Positions 34,309-45,600 of a stretch of 64,000 nt of DNA are shown piece after piece. Each line of letters begins with the position of its first letter. Position 1 is the stretch's first letter. The stretch is from positions 717,426-781,425 of the forward strand of contig WAID01000008.1 in NCBI GenBank assembly GCA_016584495.1, read 5' to 3'. Both the position numbers and the translations under genes were made by a program. This DNA is from Celoporthe dispersa (Eukaryota; Ascomycota; Sordariomycetes; Diaporthales; Cryphonectriaceae). The notes under the pieces are model-generated. The model did no database searches. It was not told where the DNA came from and was given only the letters and a program-made list of their open reading frames with translations.

Positions 34309-35517
34309 CTATGCCCAAGAGTCTCTTCTATCATTGAGCTCAATCATGCTCTCTGTTCCTTGTTTACCACTCCCTTCACTAAACGCTCCGGCATTATGCA
34401 TCGCCTTCCGTTGATCTGAAAAGCCTGATCCAGGCATATCGGATTGCGCAGACGAGCCGCCTCTCTTCTTTCCTCGGAGGGCCTCCAGCAATCGGGGCAG
34501 CACTGGTGCACTAGCTGCAATGATCACCACTTGTGTCTCGATGCTAATTGCCGGGGTGAGCTACAGGCTGTTTGGCAGAGCTAAGGGTATGGCTTACCAT
34601 GTCGTGATGTCCAGTGAAAAGATGGCCCAAGTGAGATCAACATCCTGACTATCAGAGACCTGAGTTGTCTTGACGATAGCAGCAATAGTGGCGCTAATTA
34701 AGATCAGCAGATGATCGAGTAGTGGTTGCGGCATTTAGCAGAAGAGCCGAAACAAGCCATACTTACAGAACTCCCAATCCCATAATAATACACAAGCGGA
34801 TTTTTCGTGATTTTTTCATCTTTAGATTATATAAAATAGTCGATGGGAACACTGCCAAGACGAAATCTGTGAAGGCAGACCAGGCTGCAGTGAGGTTCAA
34901 ATTTTCTATCAGTTTCTTGCGTCCATGTTCACAGAGGTCTTGTTAGGCTGTCGATGAAAGCTTACCACCAGCTGCATATGTTACATTGGTCCAAACACTT
35001 GCCGGCCAACAATTGGCTGGCTCTGCTGGGTTCCATATATGGCTAGGGGGGTCGCATTGGGCGTAATACAGAATAAGAGATGCGGCGGATGTAACGAATA
35101 AAACGACGATGATGGAGTAGAGAAAATAGGCTCCTCGCTTCTGAGGGCCCATCAGTCGCACAATCAGGATGACCACTGCGAGCTTAGGGATGCAGTATGC
35201 AAAAACGCCGAAAGGCTCCGCAATGACCGAGTAAAATAGGATGTTGACAATCTGGTTCTCCGTCAAATAATATATGTGGCGGCCCAGGCCATACTGGATG
35301 GTAACAGACGCGAGAGACGCTGCGGTGATGTTGAGAGCAACGGCAAAAGAAGGATCCAGTCGTCCCATTCAGGCAGACGAATGATGAAAACTTTTGTGTA
35401 GAGACGCAAGGCAAAAAAAATGGTAGAGATGGCTGTCACGACCCAAGAGATGATGGCGATGGTCGGACCCCGATTCACATCCGGGGGCAATGTCATGGAT
35501 GCATCAGCTGAAGCCAT
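34309..35517 (-). CDS. SAT4/rhodopsin-domain integral membrane protein 2, single frameshift
   Basis: Second SAT4-family membrane protein. The start MASADASMTLPPDVNRGPTI leads into helix 1 (AIISWVVTAISTIFFALRLY) and the family motif RLPEWDDW. After the break, the reading continues VALNITAASLASVTIQYGLG RHIYYL, then GVFAYCIPKLAVVILIVRLM, the CDPPSHIWNP loop, and the late helices RLCIIMGLGVL, SATIAAIVKTTQVSD, DLTWAIFSLDITT and VVIIAASAPVLPRLL before a Ser/Gly-rich tail. The frame breaks right after EWDDWILL at an A4 run on the plus strand (35345-35348); five would restore it. Splice sites are otherwise canonical. A role as surface receptor or transporter accessory is only inference. It is divergently arranged with the O-methyltransferase. 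Confidence 0.78.
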
Positions 35518-36371
35518 GATCTCAGTTCGGTCGAAATCTGGGTGACCGCTTTGTTTCGCACGCGTCTAGAATGCAGAAGATGAGCCGAAGACAATAGCCA
35601 GTGAGTAATCTGTTATCACCACTGCATTGATATATAGAGAAGTCATGCGCCGGCCGAAGTGGAATCTCTCGGCTAATGGCCTACAGCACAATGATCGTGA
35701 GGTCATGACCTAATTTTTTATTTCCGGCCAAGGTCAGCGCAAGTGAGCGCCCATGCTCAGAAGCCTGTTCAAGATAAATCCTCGGATTGACGAACTTGAG
35801 CCTTTTCGCCTATTTATGGTAACGTATTATGAACTATTATTTTGAAGGATGGATGAGGTGGTGTGCAGAACCCCACAAAGGATGATTTTGAATTCTCCAG
35901 TCCGCCCCCTCCTACTTCTTTCAGGCTGTCAGCTCAACACGTAAAAGGTATCTCAGCAGTCTTGAGCCGATTTACCGAACCAACAGAAATCCTACTGCCA
36001 CGTTGCAGACAATAGTTCCGTCAAGAATGCTACCATATGCGGGATTGATGCCTAGGCAGGATGAGCAGAGTCAGAGTCTGGCAGTGCATTAACCTCGAGC
36101 TCACATTCCGGTGCTCAATGAATGCTAGCTACATGCCTTGTGCTACAGGAACTCGCTTCATTCCACAGTAACAGCGCTAGCTGTCTATGCACCTTGCTAT
36201 TCCACAAAAATTGTACAGGCTTAAAGCACTTCGAGTCTCGACGTTCCATAGCCAAACTATATAAATGAGTCCAATTCTGAGCGTTAATCCTGTTCAGCTC
36301 ATCTACTTCGAATAGGCAGAAGCTCTAGCAAGCTGCAACGACAAAACAGTCACTCAATTCCAATCCACCAC
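35518..36371. promoter_or_regulatory. Divergent promoter region between SAT4-2 and the O-methyltransferase
   Basis: About 850 bp between two outward-facing start codons. TATATAAATGAG-like sequence lies near 36258, about 110 bp before the methyltransferase start, a plausible core promoter. I see no clear binding-site palindrome for a cluster regulator. Confidence 0.35.
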
Positions 36372-37899
36372 ATGTCAATTGAACGAAACGCGCCTCGCAA
36401 AATGTCTAAGGAGATATCTGACACACTTGGCCAAAGGGATGGCGTTGAACAAGCACTCAACGCCGTTACCGCTGCAGGCCAGAAACTCCTAGCCGGAGAA
36501 GCGGGTTCCCGTGAGGCATTGGTGGCCTCCGCCCGTGAGCTACTTCATCAGGCCGAGCGTCCTATGGAGAGTGTGGCTTGGTCGTTCTGGGCTCAGGTAG
36601 AACCCCAATCAATCACAAAGTATAGTTGACGAAAGTGGCCACTGACGCCGCTTCTCCTTCCACAGCCTGCTCGCACTGCTGCAACGCGCATCGCGGTAGA
36701 TCTGAAGATTTTCGAGACCACTATAGCAGAAGATGGGCGGCCGAAGACTGCTGAGGAGCTTGCTGCTCCCACGGGGGCTTCCCCAAAACTTGTCGACCGT
36801 ATCGCACGCATGTGTGTGTCGATGCGAATGATCGATGCGAAGGGGTCGGGCCTCTATGCGCCTAACCCACTGACGAGCACGCTCGTGCTACCAGAGTGTG
36901 TTGGCGGTATCGTTTTCCACTATGACTGCACAGCGCTCACTTGGGCTAAGCTGCCCGAGTACCTGAGGAAGACCAACTTTCAAAACCCCGAGGATACCCG
37001 CAAGGGGCCGTGGCCATATGCCAACGGTGTCGACTTTCCTTTCCTGGAGCAGAACCCGAAGGACAACCCTGTGGCGTTCCAGGCTTTCCATAATTATATT
37101 CAGTACGTTTTTCCAACCAATAGGCCTTGGCTTGTTCAATTTCCGATCATTTCCTCCCCAGAACAATATGTGTCTATAGTCAGACTACAAGAGCTGTCTA
37201 ATTAACCGTTGAGTAAACAGTGGGATGCGCAAGCATCGGCCTCTTTGGACAGACATGTATCCCTGCAAAGAGAATCTGGTTGACGGGCTGAAATCGGAAG
37301 GGGATGCATCGGCTTTCATCGATCTGGGTGGTAGTTTGGGCGACATTCTGCAAGGCAAGCCGCACTGTAGCCCTATCCCGATACTTTTGACTTGAGAATA
37401 ATGAACAGAGATAGTGCTGACATGCTGTGACTACAGAAATGAGGAGAGACGTTCCCAGCTACACCGGCCGCCTTATCCTGCAGGAGCGACCACACATTAT
37501 TGCACTGGCGAAGTCCAAGGGCATAGACGCTGATGGACGCATCGAGGCACAGGCCCATGATTTCTTTACCCCACAGCCTGTCAAAGGGGCTAGAGCATAC
37601 TATATGCGCTCCGTTCTTCACGACTGGCCGGATGAGAAGTGTAGGAGATTCTCTCACAGCTCAAGGCTGTGATGGAACCAGGGTATACCAAGATTCTGCT
37701 CAATGAGTACGTTCTTGACAATGACCGACCGGATTGGCGACCCCTCTCGCTCGATCTCCTTATGATGGTGGTCAATGCCGCCTCTGAGCGTTCGGAGCGC
37801 CAATGGCGGGATCTGATCAGCAGCGCTGGCCTCAAGGTTACTGGGATCTTCAGCAATGGAGACGAGGGAACTGAGAGCGTGATAGAGGTTATGTTGTAG
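36372..37899 (+). CDS. SAM-dependent O-methyltransferase, single frameshift
   Basis: Plant-caffeate-type (class II) O-methyltransferase common in fungal polyketide and meroterpenoid clusters. Exon 1 begins MSIERNAPRKMSKEISDTLG (an alternative Met is at 36402). The winged-helix dimerisation part includes AEELAAPTGASPKLVDRIAR. The SAM loop is FIDLGGSLGDIL, the acidic loop appears as AHDFFTP, and the catalytic-base region is YYMRSVLHDWPDEKC. C-terminal LLMMVVNAASERSERQW and the final GTESVIEVML are typical. One intron has a GC donor (G|GCAAGC near 37352). The frame breaks after DEKCR at GG (37644-37645); three G would restore EILSQLKAVMEPGYTKILLN. Its neighbour is the UbiA/P450 group, so methylation of a prenylated aromatic is the natural guess. 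Confidence 0.82.
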
Positions 37900-39151
37900 A
37901 ATTCTCATTTTTCTCACAAGATATTTATCATAAATGGGAAACATTGATAGTAGGATAAGCTTAGTTGTACTATCAATAGCTCGCAGATATAGATAGATAC
38001 AAAATTTGACAATTGACTTCATCTTTAGATTTATACATGTTAGAAAGTATTGAAATATTGAAATTCATAATTATTTAACCTATCCAATATGCGGGTTACA
38101 AAATAAGTTATATGAAACAAGCAAAGATAGATGCCAATTTAGCAGATCCAATACTACAGATACAACGCTTATATAATTAATAGTTAGAATTGAAGCTACT
38201 TCTATATTTGCTCAAGTATAATATTGTTATTTATTAATACAATCTGCTTGCTAGCAGCGTATCGGTGTATAAATAATAGAGCAACTAAATAGCTAGTGGA
38301 GAGCTATTTCGATTCTATTTGAAGCATTATGCACTACTTTATTCAGTACTAAATAAACTTTATTTCATTATACTCGCTATTACTCAGCTAATAAAAGCTA
38401 GATTGGATATCAATATAGCAAATATTATTGCAATAAGTGAGATACTATAATAAGTTTCGCAGTATATATAGTAATACAAGTATTAAAGCTATGATAAGTG
38501 CATGATAGATAGGGTAGAATTGAATTATAGCTCGCTGTCTGACGACGTATGGGTTACCGCTAGACTAGAGGAGTGGCCGTCAGACTCTATTTTAGAGCTA
38601 TATCGGAGTAATCCCAAGATGATTTTTAGAGTATAATTCAACTTCATAAATAAAACTACAAAAGAGTAATTTGGCGCGACATTGTAAGGAGGTAGTAGCT
38701 GAGAATGGCAAACCGAAATTTCCCGAAAGAACACTTGGGTCTGAGGACTTTTATCCTCCCTTCTTCGTTCGCAGAATTTGCTACTTAAGAATGAGTCTTT
38801 ACCAATTCAGGGCAGGATACTCTTGCAGCCTTAGAAATCTTGTTCATACCCACATGAACTACTTCCGGCATGCCATTGTCGACGGTCTGATTACATGCTA
38901 AAACTGTGTACTATATCCTTCGGTAGCTCAATCACGACCAGAGTACAGGTGTAGAGGGTTCGCATCCTGAAGAAGACAGATAATTTACAAATGAACTTAC
39001 GGTGAATTGCATAGATGTTGGAGCCTCTGGAGACGTCACAGGGTCGGGCCTCGTAAGACCCTGCCGAAGATAAGTAAAATTGTTAGTAATTAACGAATGA
39101 AAAATGCCAACTGGGCAGGTTCTTCTTAATATGTGGCTTTGTACTCTGGAT
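37900..39151. other. AT-rich region without recognised gene
   Basis: Very AT-rich, with short direct runs such as TATATAGTAATACAAG and many TA-ending codons in all frames, as in RIP-mutated repeats. No domain is recognised. Confidence 0.35.
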
Positions 39152-39830
39152 TCAAAATGTCAAGTCACCAGATACAGCACTCATCACGTTGATCACGAGG
39201 CTCTCGACAATCTTCGGATCATAAGCATACTTGGGGAAATCCCTCCTCCACGCTATAACGTCCTTAGAAGCCTGCCGCTCTCTGTCGTAGATGAACGTGT
39301 CGCCCCGGGGAACTTGTTCAGCAAGATGTTCCACGAGAGCTGAGCTCCGACGCGCTCAATCTCCCAATCTGTACCTTCCTGTCTATGCGAATAATTGTCA
39401 ACCTGATTTCTTTCCGCGTCCAGTGTGATTTTCTATTGTTGGTTGAGGGAGGCGGAAGGCTTACATAGATTGTGAAGTTAGGATGCATCTGGATGCCTGT
39501 GTCCAAGGTTCGGAGAACCCCAGCAAGATACACCCGTTCTTCTTCCCTCGCCCGGCGGACTGGCATGTCAGTGGCCTTGCTCAGGCTGTCGGCTACGCGC
39601 TGGATGATGTCAATACCAACCTCTTCTTTCCAGAGCGTTTGAAGAGATCCCGCTTTCTTGACGCTATTTAAATACGCATCTTTGTGTACAGTATGGACAT
39701 AGTCAGCATATTGACCGAAGCGGCATGCAGCAGCTGAAGACGAGCGCGGAAGTCGGGATTGGACTAATAACTTGAGTCGCCTTGCGAAGTAATTGAATAG
39801 ACCCACTATTCGAAAAGACCGAGAGCGGCT
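39152..39830 (-). pseudogene. Unassigned fungal gene fragment
   Basis: The minus strand encodes a coherent but unrecognised protein in two pieces: YADYVHTVHKDAYLNSVKKA, TLWKEEVGIDIIQRVADSLS and VYLAGVLRTLDTGIQMHPNF, then after a short non-coding or frame-broken gap DTFIYDRERQASKDVIAWRR and VESLVINVMSAVSGDLTF. Codon use and the amphipathic pattern look like a real gene, but both ends are undefined. I do not recognise the family. It lies beside an LTR-like fragment, so it may have been truncated by it. Confidence 0.45.
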
Positions 39831-39903
39831 CGGTCGATATAATTATGGACTGAAGCAGTCGCCAGCGACTCTCACAGTCCAACAAATGCAGCAGAATCAA
39901 CAA

Positions 39904-39998
39904 GGACTGAGGAGCTGGGTATATAAGAAGACGCTCATTACCATTAGATAGATTACAATAGATAGCTCTTGAGTCATTCATCTGAGTATTAAAGTTAT
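39904..39998 (+). repeat. LTR-like fragment, copy B
   Basis: GACTGAGGAGCTGGGTATAT followed by AAGAAG and, after a spacer, ATAGCTCTTGAGTCATTCAT. It matches copy A at 23552-23638 in order and spacing, consistent with remnants of one LTR family. Confidence 0.45.
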
Positions 39999-40159
39999 AA
40001 TATCTTCAATAGCCCCAAAATATTATGACTAATCCAATATGCAGATCACAGCTACTGAAGAAGTGCGGGATCGGGACAATTTATAGTATTAGAGTTGGAA
40101 AGTTGCTTGAAAGCATCCTTATCAAAAAATTAGTATTGGAGCAAGCTACTGCTCAACTA

Positions 40160-40181
40160 CCCTGACTCTAACCCTGACCCT
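40160..40181 (-). repeat. Interstitial telomere-like motif (CCCTGA/CTCTAA/CCCTGA/CCCT)
   Basis: The reverse strand reads AGGG TCAGGG TTAGAG TCAGGG, the same alternation of TCAGGG and TTAGGG as in the terminal array at 63879-64000, with one base changed. Confidence 0.6.
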
Positions 40182-40362
40182 TTGCAGCCAGTTGGAAGCA
40201 CACCTCCCTCGCGCGGTCTATTCATTGCCTCTATAGCTATAGCCTATAGACACTGCATAGACTAACTTTCTCATCATGCTATACAATACCAATGCAAATC
40301 GTGGGGCAGCCAAGCTCCCAAACCTTGACCCCAACCGACTGCAATCTCTTACATGCCTCTAT

Positions 40363-42163
40363 TCAGGTTGTGGAGGTCATCGCGGACTGTAGTCTTAAGT
40401 CGTTCTCGAACCTAGCGATGACCGACTCGTGAAACTCCTGGGCGAGCTTCTCCTCGTCCAAACACGCGACGGACATGATCTTTTCCAGACACCACTCCAC
40501 CGCACTCTTATAATTCATGCCGCCGTTCTCCAGCACCGACCCGATCATCTGCAATGCTGCCTGCTTCTTGCTGAGGATCGAGTCCATATTTATATCCGGG
40601 TCGATGGCCAGATCGTCGATATGCCGGCCGACGATGATCTGGTGAGGAGAAGCCCCAAGGATAGGATGGTGAGATCCATGGGCCTGAACGTCGTCTGTGG
40701 GGGTATCTGGCGGGTGCCCGCTGAGGACTGAGACAGGGATTTCGTCAAGAAGGGACGGTCCACGTAGTAGGTGTGGCAATTTGGCACCTCTTCCTCGCCG
40801 AGGAACACGATATCATTCGATGTGACGATCCTCGCCAGCCACGGGGTGTTATACAGGTGCAAGACACTATATGACAGAGCCAGGGCCACTTTCAGTCTCT
40901 CGAGGTACGTGAAATGACTCGGGCCAGACCTGTGACCTTCTAATATTGAATGGAGGGTGACGGCGGTCAGATTTCCTGGTCGGCAATCTTGGTGGTATAG
41001 GTTGAATTTGCTCGACCTGTTGGATATATACCCGTAATAGTCTGGAATCGTAGTGTTGCCTTTGCCCTTATGAATCATGTGACAGAGGTTGGTTATCGCT
41101 GAAGTTTGTGGGACGGAGCTAAGGTGTACGGATTCGGATGCGTGTAAGGAACTTAGAGTCGCTTCTTTCGGAACCGATACTGTCGTTTGCGTTGTCCGTA
41201 TTGCGGTGAGTGTTGAAGAAAATCGGATCATTCGAGATTTGGAACGCGGTATCAGATCTGGCGACGGTGTAGATGGTGGTGTGGGTAGTGGGACCTCACT
41301 TTCTGCCAGCTGAATGCGGACTCTATCCCAGCGCTGAGACTGTCTCTGACCGTCACTCCCTAAAGCGACGCCGAAATCGAGGGACCTTGCGGCCTCCTCC
41401 TCCTCATCCCCTGGAAGCATGACGCCCTTTCTGGGTGCCATCTCGAGCCCTAGGTTGTGCGAACTGGTACAGTTGCACGTCATGACATTCTGAAGGGCCG
41501 TATATATGCCCTGCGATATTTTCCGGATGAGTCGAGCCAGTTTAGCCTGCGAGCGCGAGCGACGGGTGGGCTCCAGCTCGCAGTTTTGGCTGACCAAGGT
41601 GGTCAGGCGACCATTGCCATCTTTCAGCCGAAAGAGAATCTCGGCATAGTCTTTCTTCTTCAACGTGAAGTAGGTTCGATGTTTGAGTTCTGCTAATATA
41701 GAACTGCGGTCGACAAGTTTTGTCTATATCAATCCATTAGTCGCCTATAAAGCCTTCGACTAGTTCAGGAGCAGCCTCTAGGCGGGTGAATACTCCGCAC
41801 CTTTCCGTTCTCACCGATGGCAAGTTTCTGCTGAAGCTCCAGTATAGCTTCTCGCATCTCGTTGAGACGCTCTTGGAACACGTCTGAAGACAGCCAGAGC
41901 CGCAATCGAACATCGTCGTTATACCTTGTCCAGTCTGGCCCAAAGGGATGCTGGATCATATCATCGAGCGCATTGTCCGGAGCGATCCCTTTGAGTAGAG
42001 TCTCACACGTGTTTTGTAAGATCACCTGCTCCGTCTTGAGGTCTCGTATCATAAACTCGAGATCTCGTCTCACATTCTTCATTGAGGAGAGGATGTCCCG
42101 GTAAGTTTGCAATGCTTGTATGGCCAGCGGGATAACCCCTAGAACGAGGCCCGCGGCCTCCAT
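40363..42163 (-). CDS. DUF7580-type fungal protein, single frameshift
   Basis: The start MEAAGLVLGVIPLAIQALQT and the first exon, a helical bundle (YRDILSSMKNVRRDLEFMIR; AILELQQKLAIGENGK), are typical of a large fungal family whose C-terminal half is annotated DUF7580. A canonical intron leads to LVDRSSILAELKHRTYFTLK. The C-terminal half includes NLCHMIHKGK, HSILEGHRSGPSHFTYLERL, KVALALSYSVLHLYNTPWLA and the late IIVGRHIDDLAIDPDINMDS, then MNYKSAVEWCLEKIM. The frame breaks after LSLGLLLT at GG on the plus strand (40641-40642); a third G restores QIIVGRHIDD. Members are numerous and variable in fungi and often neighbour NLR or HeLo genes; the function is not established. It is divergent from the C2H2 gene at 42615. 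Confidence 0.7.
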
Positions 42164-42614
42164 CTCTGTATGTCTGAGACACGGAGAACGTAAAGCTAAG
42201 AGATATCACAGCAAAGATGCGAGTAGCAATAGATTGGCTGCGGCGAAGAGGAGAGCTGAATGAGTGGGACAAAGACCATGGGAATCCGAAGACTTCCGAG
42301 AACGGCTTCAAAGACGGAAAATTTCAAAGAGATAGCCGTGCACAGATTCAGAAAGCCATATCCCTTTTCAGGTGGACAATATTGTGAGAGTGATGCGTTT
42401 GCTGAGCTTCGGGGAAATTTTCGCCCGCAAGCTGAGTTGGCCCACTGAGCCGCATGCTGACATGCATGAGGCGAATGGGCGGGCACCAATCACTTCCCTG
42501 AAGCGAGCACGGAAGATTTGAGGCTCAGTTCTAGGTTGTTGTTGAATCGCGCTGATATCAAGTCGCTGGCGCTGACCTTCCCTGACACAAGCAACACCCT
42601 TCCCTGATGGGTCC

Positions 42615-45600
42615 ATGCCATCGCTTTCTCACGGAACCTGCCAGCTTCCCCGTGGAAGCCTGACATGGACGTGCAAAGGGAGAAAAATCCCCTCTCTGGT
42701 CGCTAGGAGTTTGAAGGGTTTGGAGCAATTGCCAGCTGTTCTCAACTCACGGGACTTCACACTCGAGGCAACAGCCGCGAAATCTCACCTCGCAAAGTTC
42801 AAGCTTTGGGCGGGGAGTTTGGGCGCGCATCGTGCCTCCGGGTCACGTTCATTAGAATACCGACTTCGTGATGCCTCATCCATACGGAAACATGTCATCT
42901 CCCTGCTAGAAGACTTGAGAGCCCTGGTTTCCGGAGAGGGTAAGCGCTTGAATCCTCTACAATACCGCCGGCGTCACACGCCATATAGTCTCCGAGAGGC
43001 TAATGCACTTTAGCTTTGCCTTTGGTCCATTCTGGACATATAGAAGCAAAGACAGAAGTTGAGGAGGACTCAACAGATGAGGAGCTGGAGGCTTACTTCG
43101 AGGATGATGAGGAAGATGACCAGGACGAATCCCGCAGTTCACAAGAGGGTGAGCTCAGCCAAGTCCTCTCTCAAATCGGAGGCGTCATCGACTGCCTTCT
43201 AAGGCTGTCGGTTACAATCAGCAATCCCGCACCTCATGACAGATTCAAATCCAGAGCAGGTGTCGAGCTCGGATATTATTACGAGCCGTACGATATCCAG
43301 CACGTGAAGGAGAAGTTTCCAGGCCTGGATACCGCGGTTGCTGAAAGGCTTGGTAGGACACTCACTCAGCGACGACGTTACTTTAAATATAGAGAGGACC
43401 ATCATTGCCGACTGAGGCAAGGAGTAGATGGGGAAGACGATGGAGCGAGCGAAGGAAGAGCTACAACCGTAGCATCCTCTTTACCTCAGCAGCTCAAGGA
43501 CGCAGACAGCATCAACCTCATCGTAACGGACGATGATCGTTCCGAAATCTCGGGAACATCATATGCGCCTTCAACTGTTGACCAGACTGAGTTGCGTGTC
43601 CCACCTATTCCTAAAGAATATGTCGAAGGGCCGTTCTTATGTCCATTTTGCTATATATTCATATCGATAGATACGAGAAATGAGTGGAAGTAAGTAATAG
43701 TTACACGGCCCCTCTTATAGCTGACCCGCCAATATCGCTGACAATCCTGTTGTTAGAAAACACGTCTTCCGAGATTTACGGCCATATGTCTGCCTTGCAA
43801 AGACTTGCAGCGCCGTAGATCAGGACTTCCAGCGTAGGAAGGACTGGTCGCGTCACATGTTGCAGGAACACTGGAGGGTGTGGACCTGCCCCTTCGGCTG
43901 TACTGGCGGGTTTGAGTCCTCCACCAGTCTACGCCGCCACCTCGCCGATCTCCATTCTACAGCCGTTTCAGAAGATAACGTTGGTTCCGTCGCATCCCTC
44001 AGCAGCAAGGCCGACCTCAAACAGGCTGAGGGCGCATGTCCACTTTGTCGCAAGACTGAAATCAAGTCGAGTCGCCAATACCAGTCTCATGTCGGGAATC
44101 ATCTTGAACAACTGACTCTGTTTGTTCTACCTCCACAAGAGGATGACGAGGATAATGGCGCGAACGATGAAGAGAGCGATGAATACGACGATGATTCCAT
44201 ACAGGATGCAACTGCCGACTCGAACGATCCGCCACCACCCATTTCGCGTGACGCCACGAGCAACGTGAACGCCGCGGGCGTCGTCGTCTCTGCCACGCCG
44301 GTGCCTCCCGTCATCCCGCTAGGTCCAAAGTCCGTTCTTCAGCGAGACGATGATGAGCTGCCGCAAGCAGACGCCGCCGCGGAAATAGTAACTGGAAACG
44401 ACAACCCACACTTGAGCGAGCCTGTCAAAGAGCCAGAACCAGACCACGCAGATCTCACAAGCCAGAGCATCACGAAAATAGAGCAAGAAACACACTCCCC
44501 GAGCAGGAAAAACGATAACAAAGAACCAGCCAGCAAAATAAGCATGAGAGAAAGAGTGGCAAATACGTTTAGTCGACTACCATCGAGCTCGATGCAGGGA
44601 AACCTGGCAGTCGACCACGAGCGCAGCAAGGAGGACGACGAAGTTATCATTAAAGAGAGAACAATGGAGGGGATCAGGGCAAGAAGTGTCACTCGGGGGC
44701 CTATGATTGAGAGAGAGGATATTGAACAATCACCCTCGTCGGGGAAGACTGCCACGAGACCAGATTCACTTGACGGAGACACCCTCGAGGGCCCCTCTAC
44801 AACAGCAATCTCAAGTGACAGCTACGACTCAGACGCGGATGCGATCGAGCGCACTAGACCCCGAGAAAGCCCATCTCCAAGGTCTATTCCTGACAACGAG
44901 CCCCAGGGTACGAGGACGCTAGCTTCGCATTTCAAGGCATTGTCCGAGGAGTTCGAGGAAGAGAGATTAAGCGGCAAGTTGTATTCGCTGACACCCTTCC
45001 CATTCGGAGTCTACTAACACCGTCTGATATAGACAGGCGACGAAGACAGGAGATTCTCGCGCGAAGAGATATTCCCGAGCCAGGCTCCTTGGCTGAGCAC
45101 GACATGCATAAAAGAACTATGGAAGCAGCGGAGGCATGTATGACATCCGATGAGGTGGTTATCGAGAGATGGAAAACGCCTCAAGCCGAGCACACCTCCA
45201 AAGAGGAAATGGAAAAGGATAAGATCGACGCCGGAATCCGTCGCAAGATGCGTGATCGGCTGCTGGAGGCTGGCGTTCAGGAGGACCAGATCGAGGCGAT
45301 TCTGGGAGGCCGGAAGGTCCAGGGGTCACCACCGCCATCTCCGCCTCCAGCTCTCGGACCATCGACCGCGAAGACGACGTATACGCGCATGGCAAGAAAG
45401 CACCTCAGTCTCGAGGCGCTAAGAGTGAAGGCCATCGAGTTTGAGCTCGACGCGGTAAGCCAAATGTCCTAGCCAACCATTCTCTCTAATCCCTCAGGCT
45501 GGCGCCTACATTCAAAGATTCAAATGCGCTTCCGATTCCAGAGACGAGCTAGTATAACTAATAGCAGCTGTCGAACAGAATCCTGACTATGTGATCATTA

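Noticed and set aside
34309..35517. Pyr4-type membrane terpene cyclase completing a meroterpenoid cluster
   Set aside because: The EWDDW motif and late helices match the SAT4/rhodopsin family, not the shorter Pyr4-type cyclases.
40320..40345. Second interstitial telomere motif (AACCTTGACCCCAACC)
   Set aside because: The repeat phase is broken and similarity is too weak.
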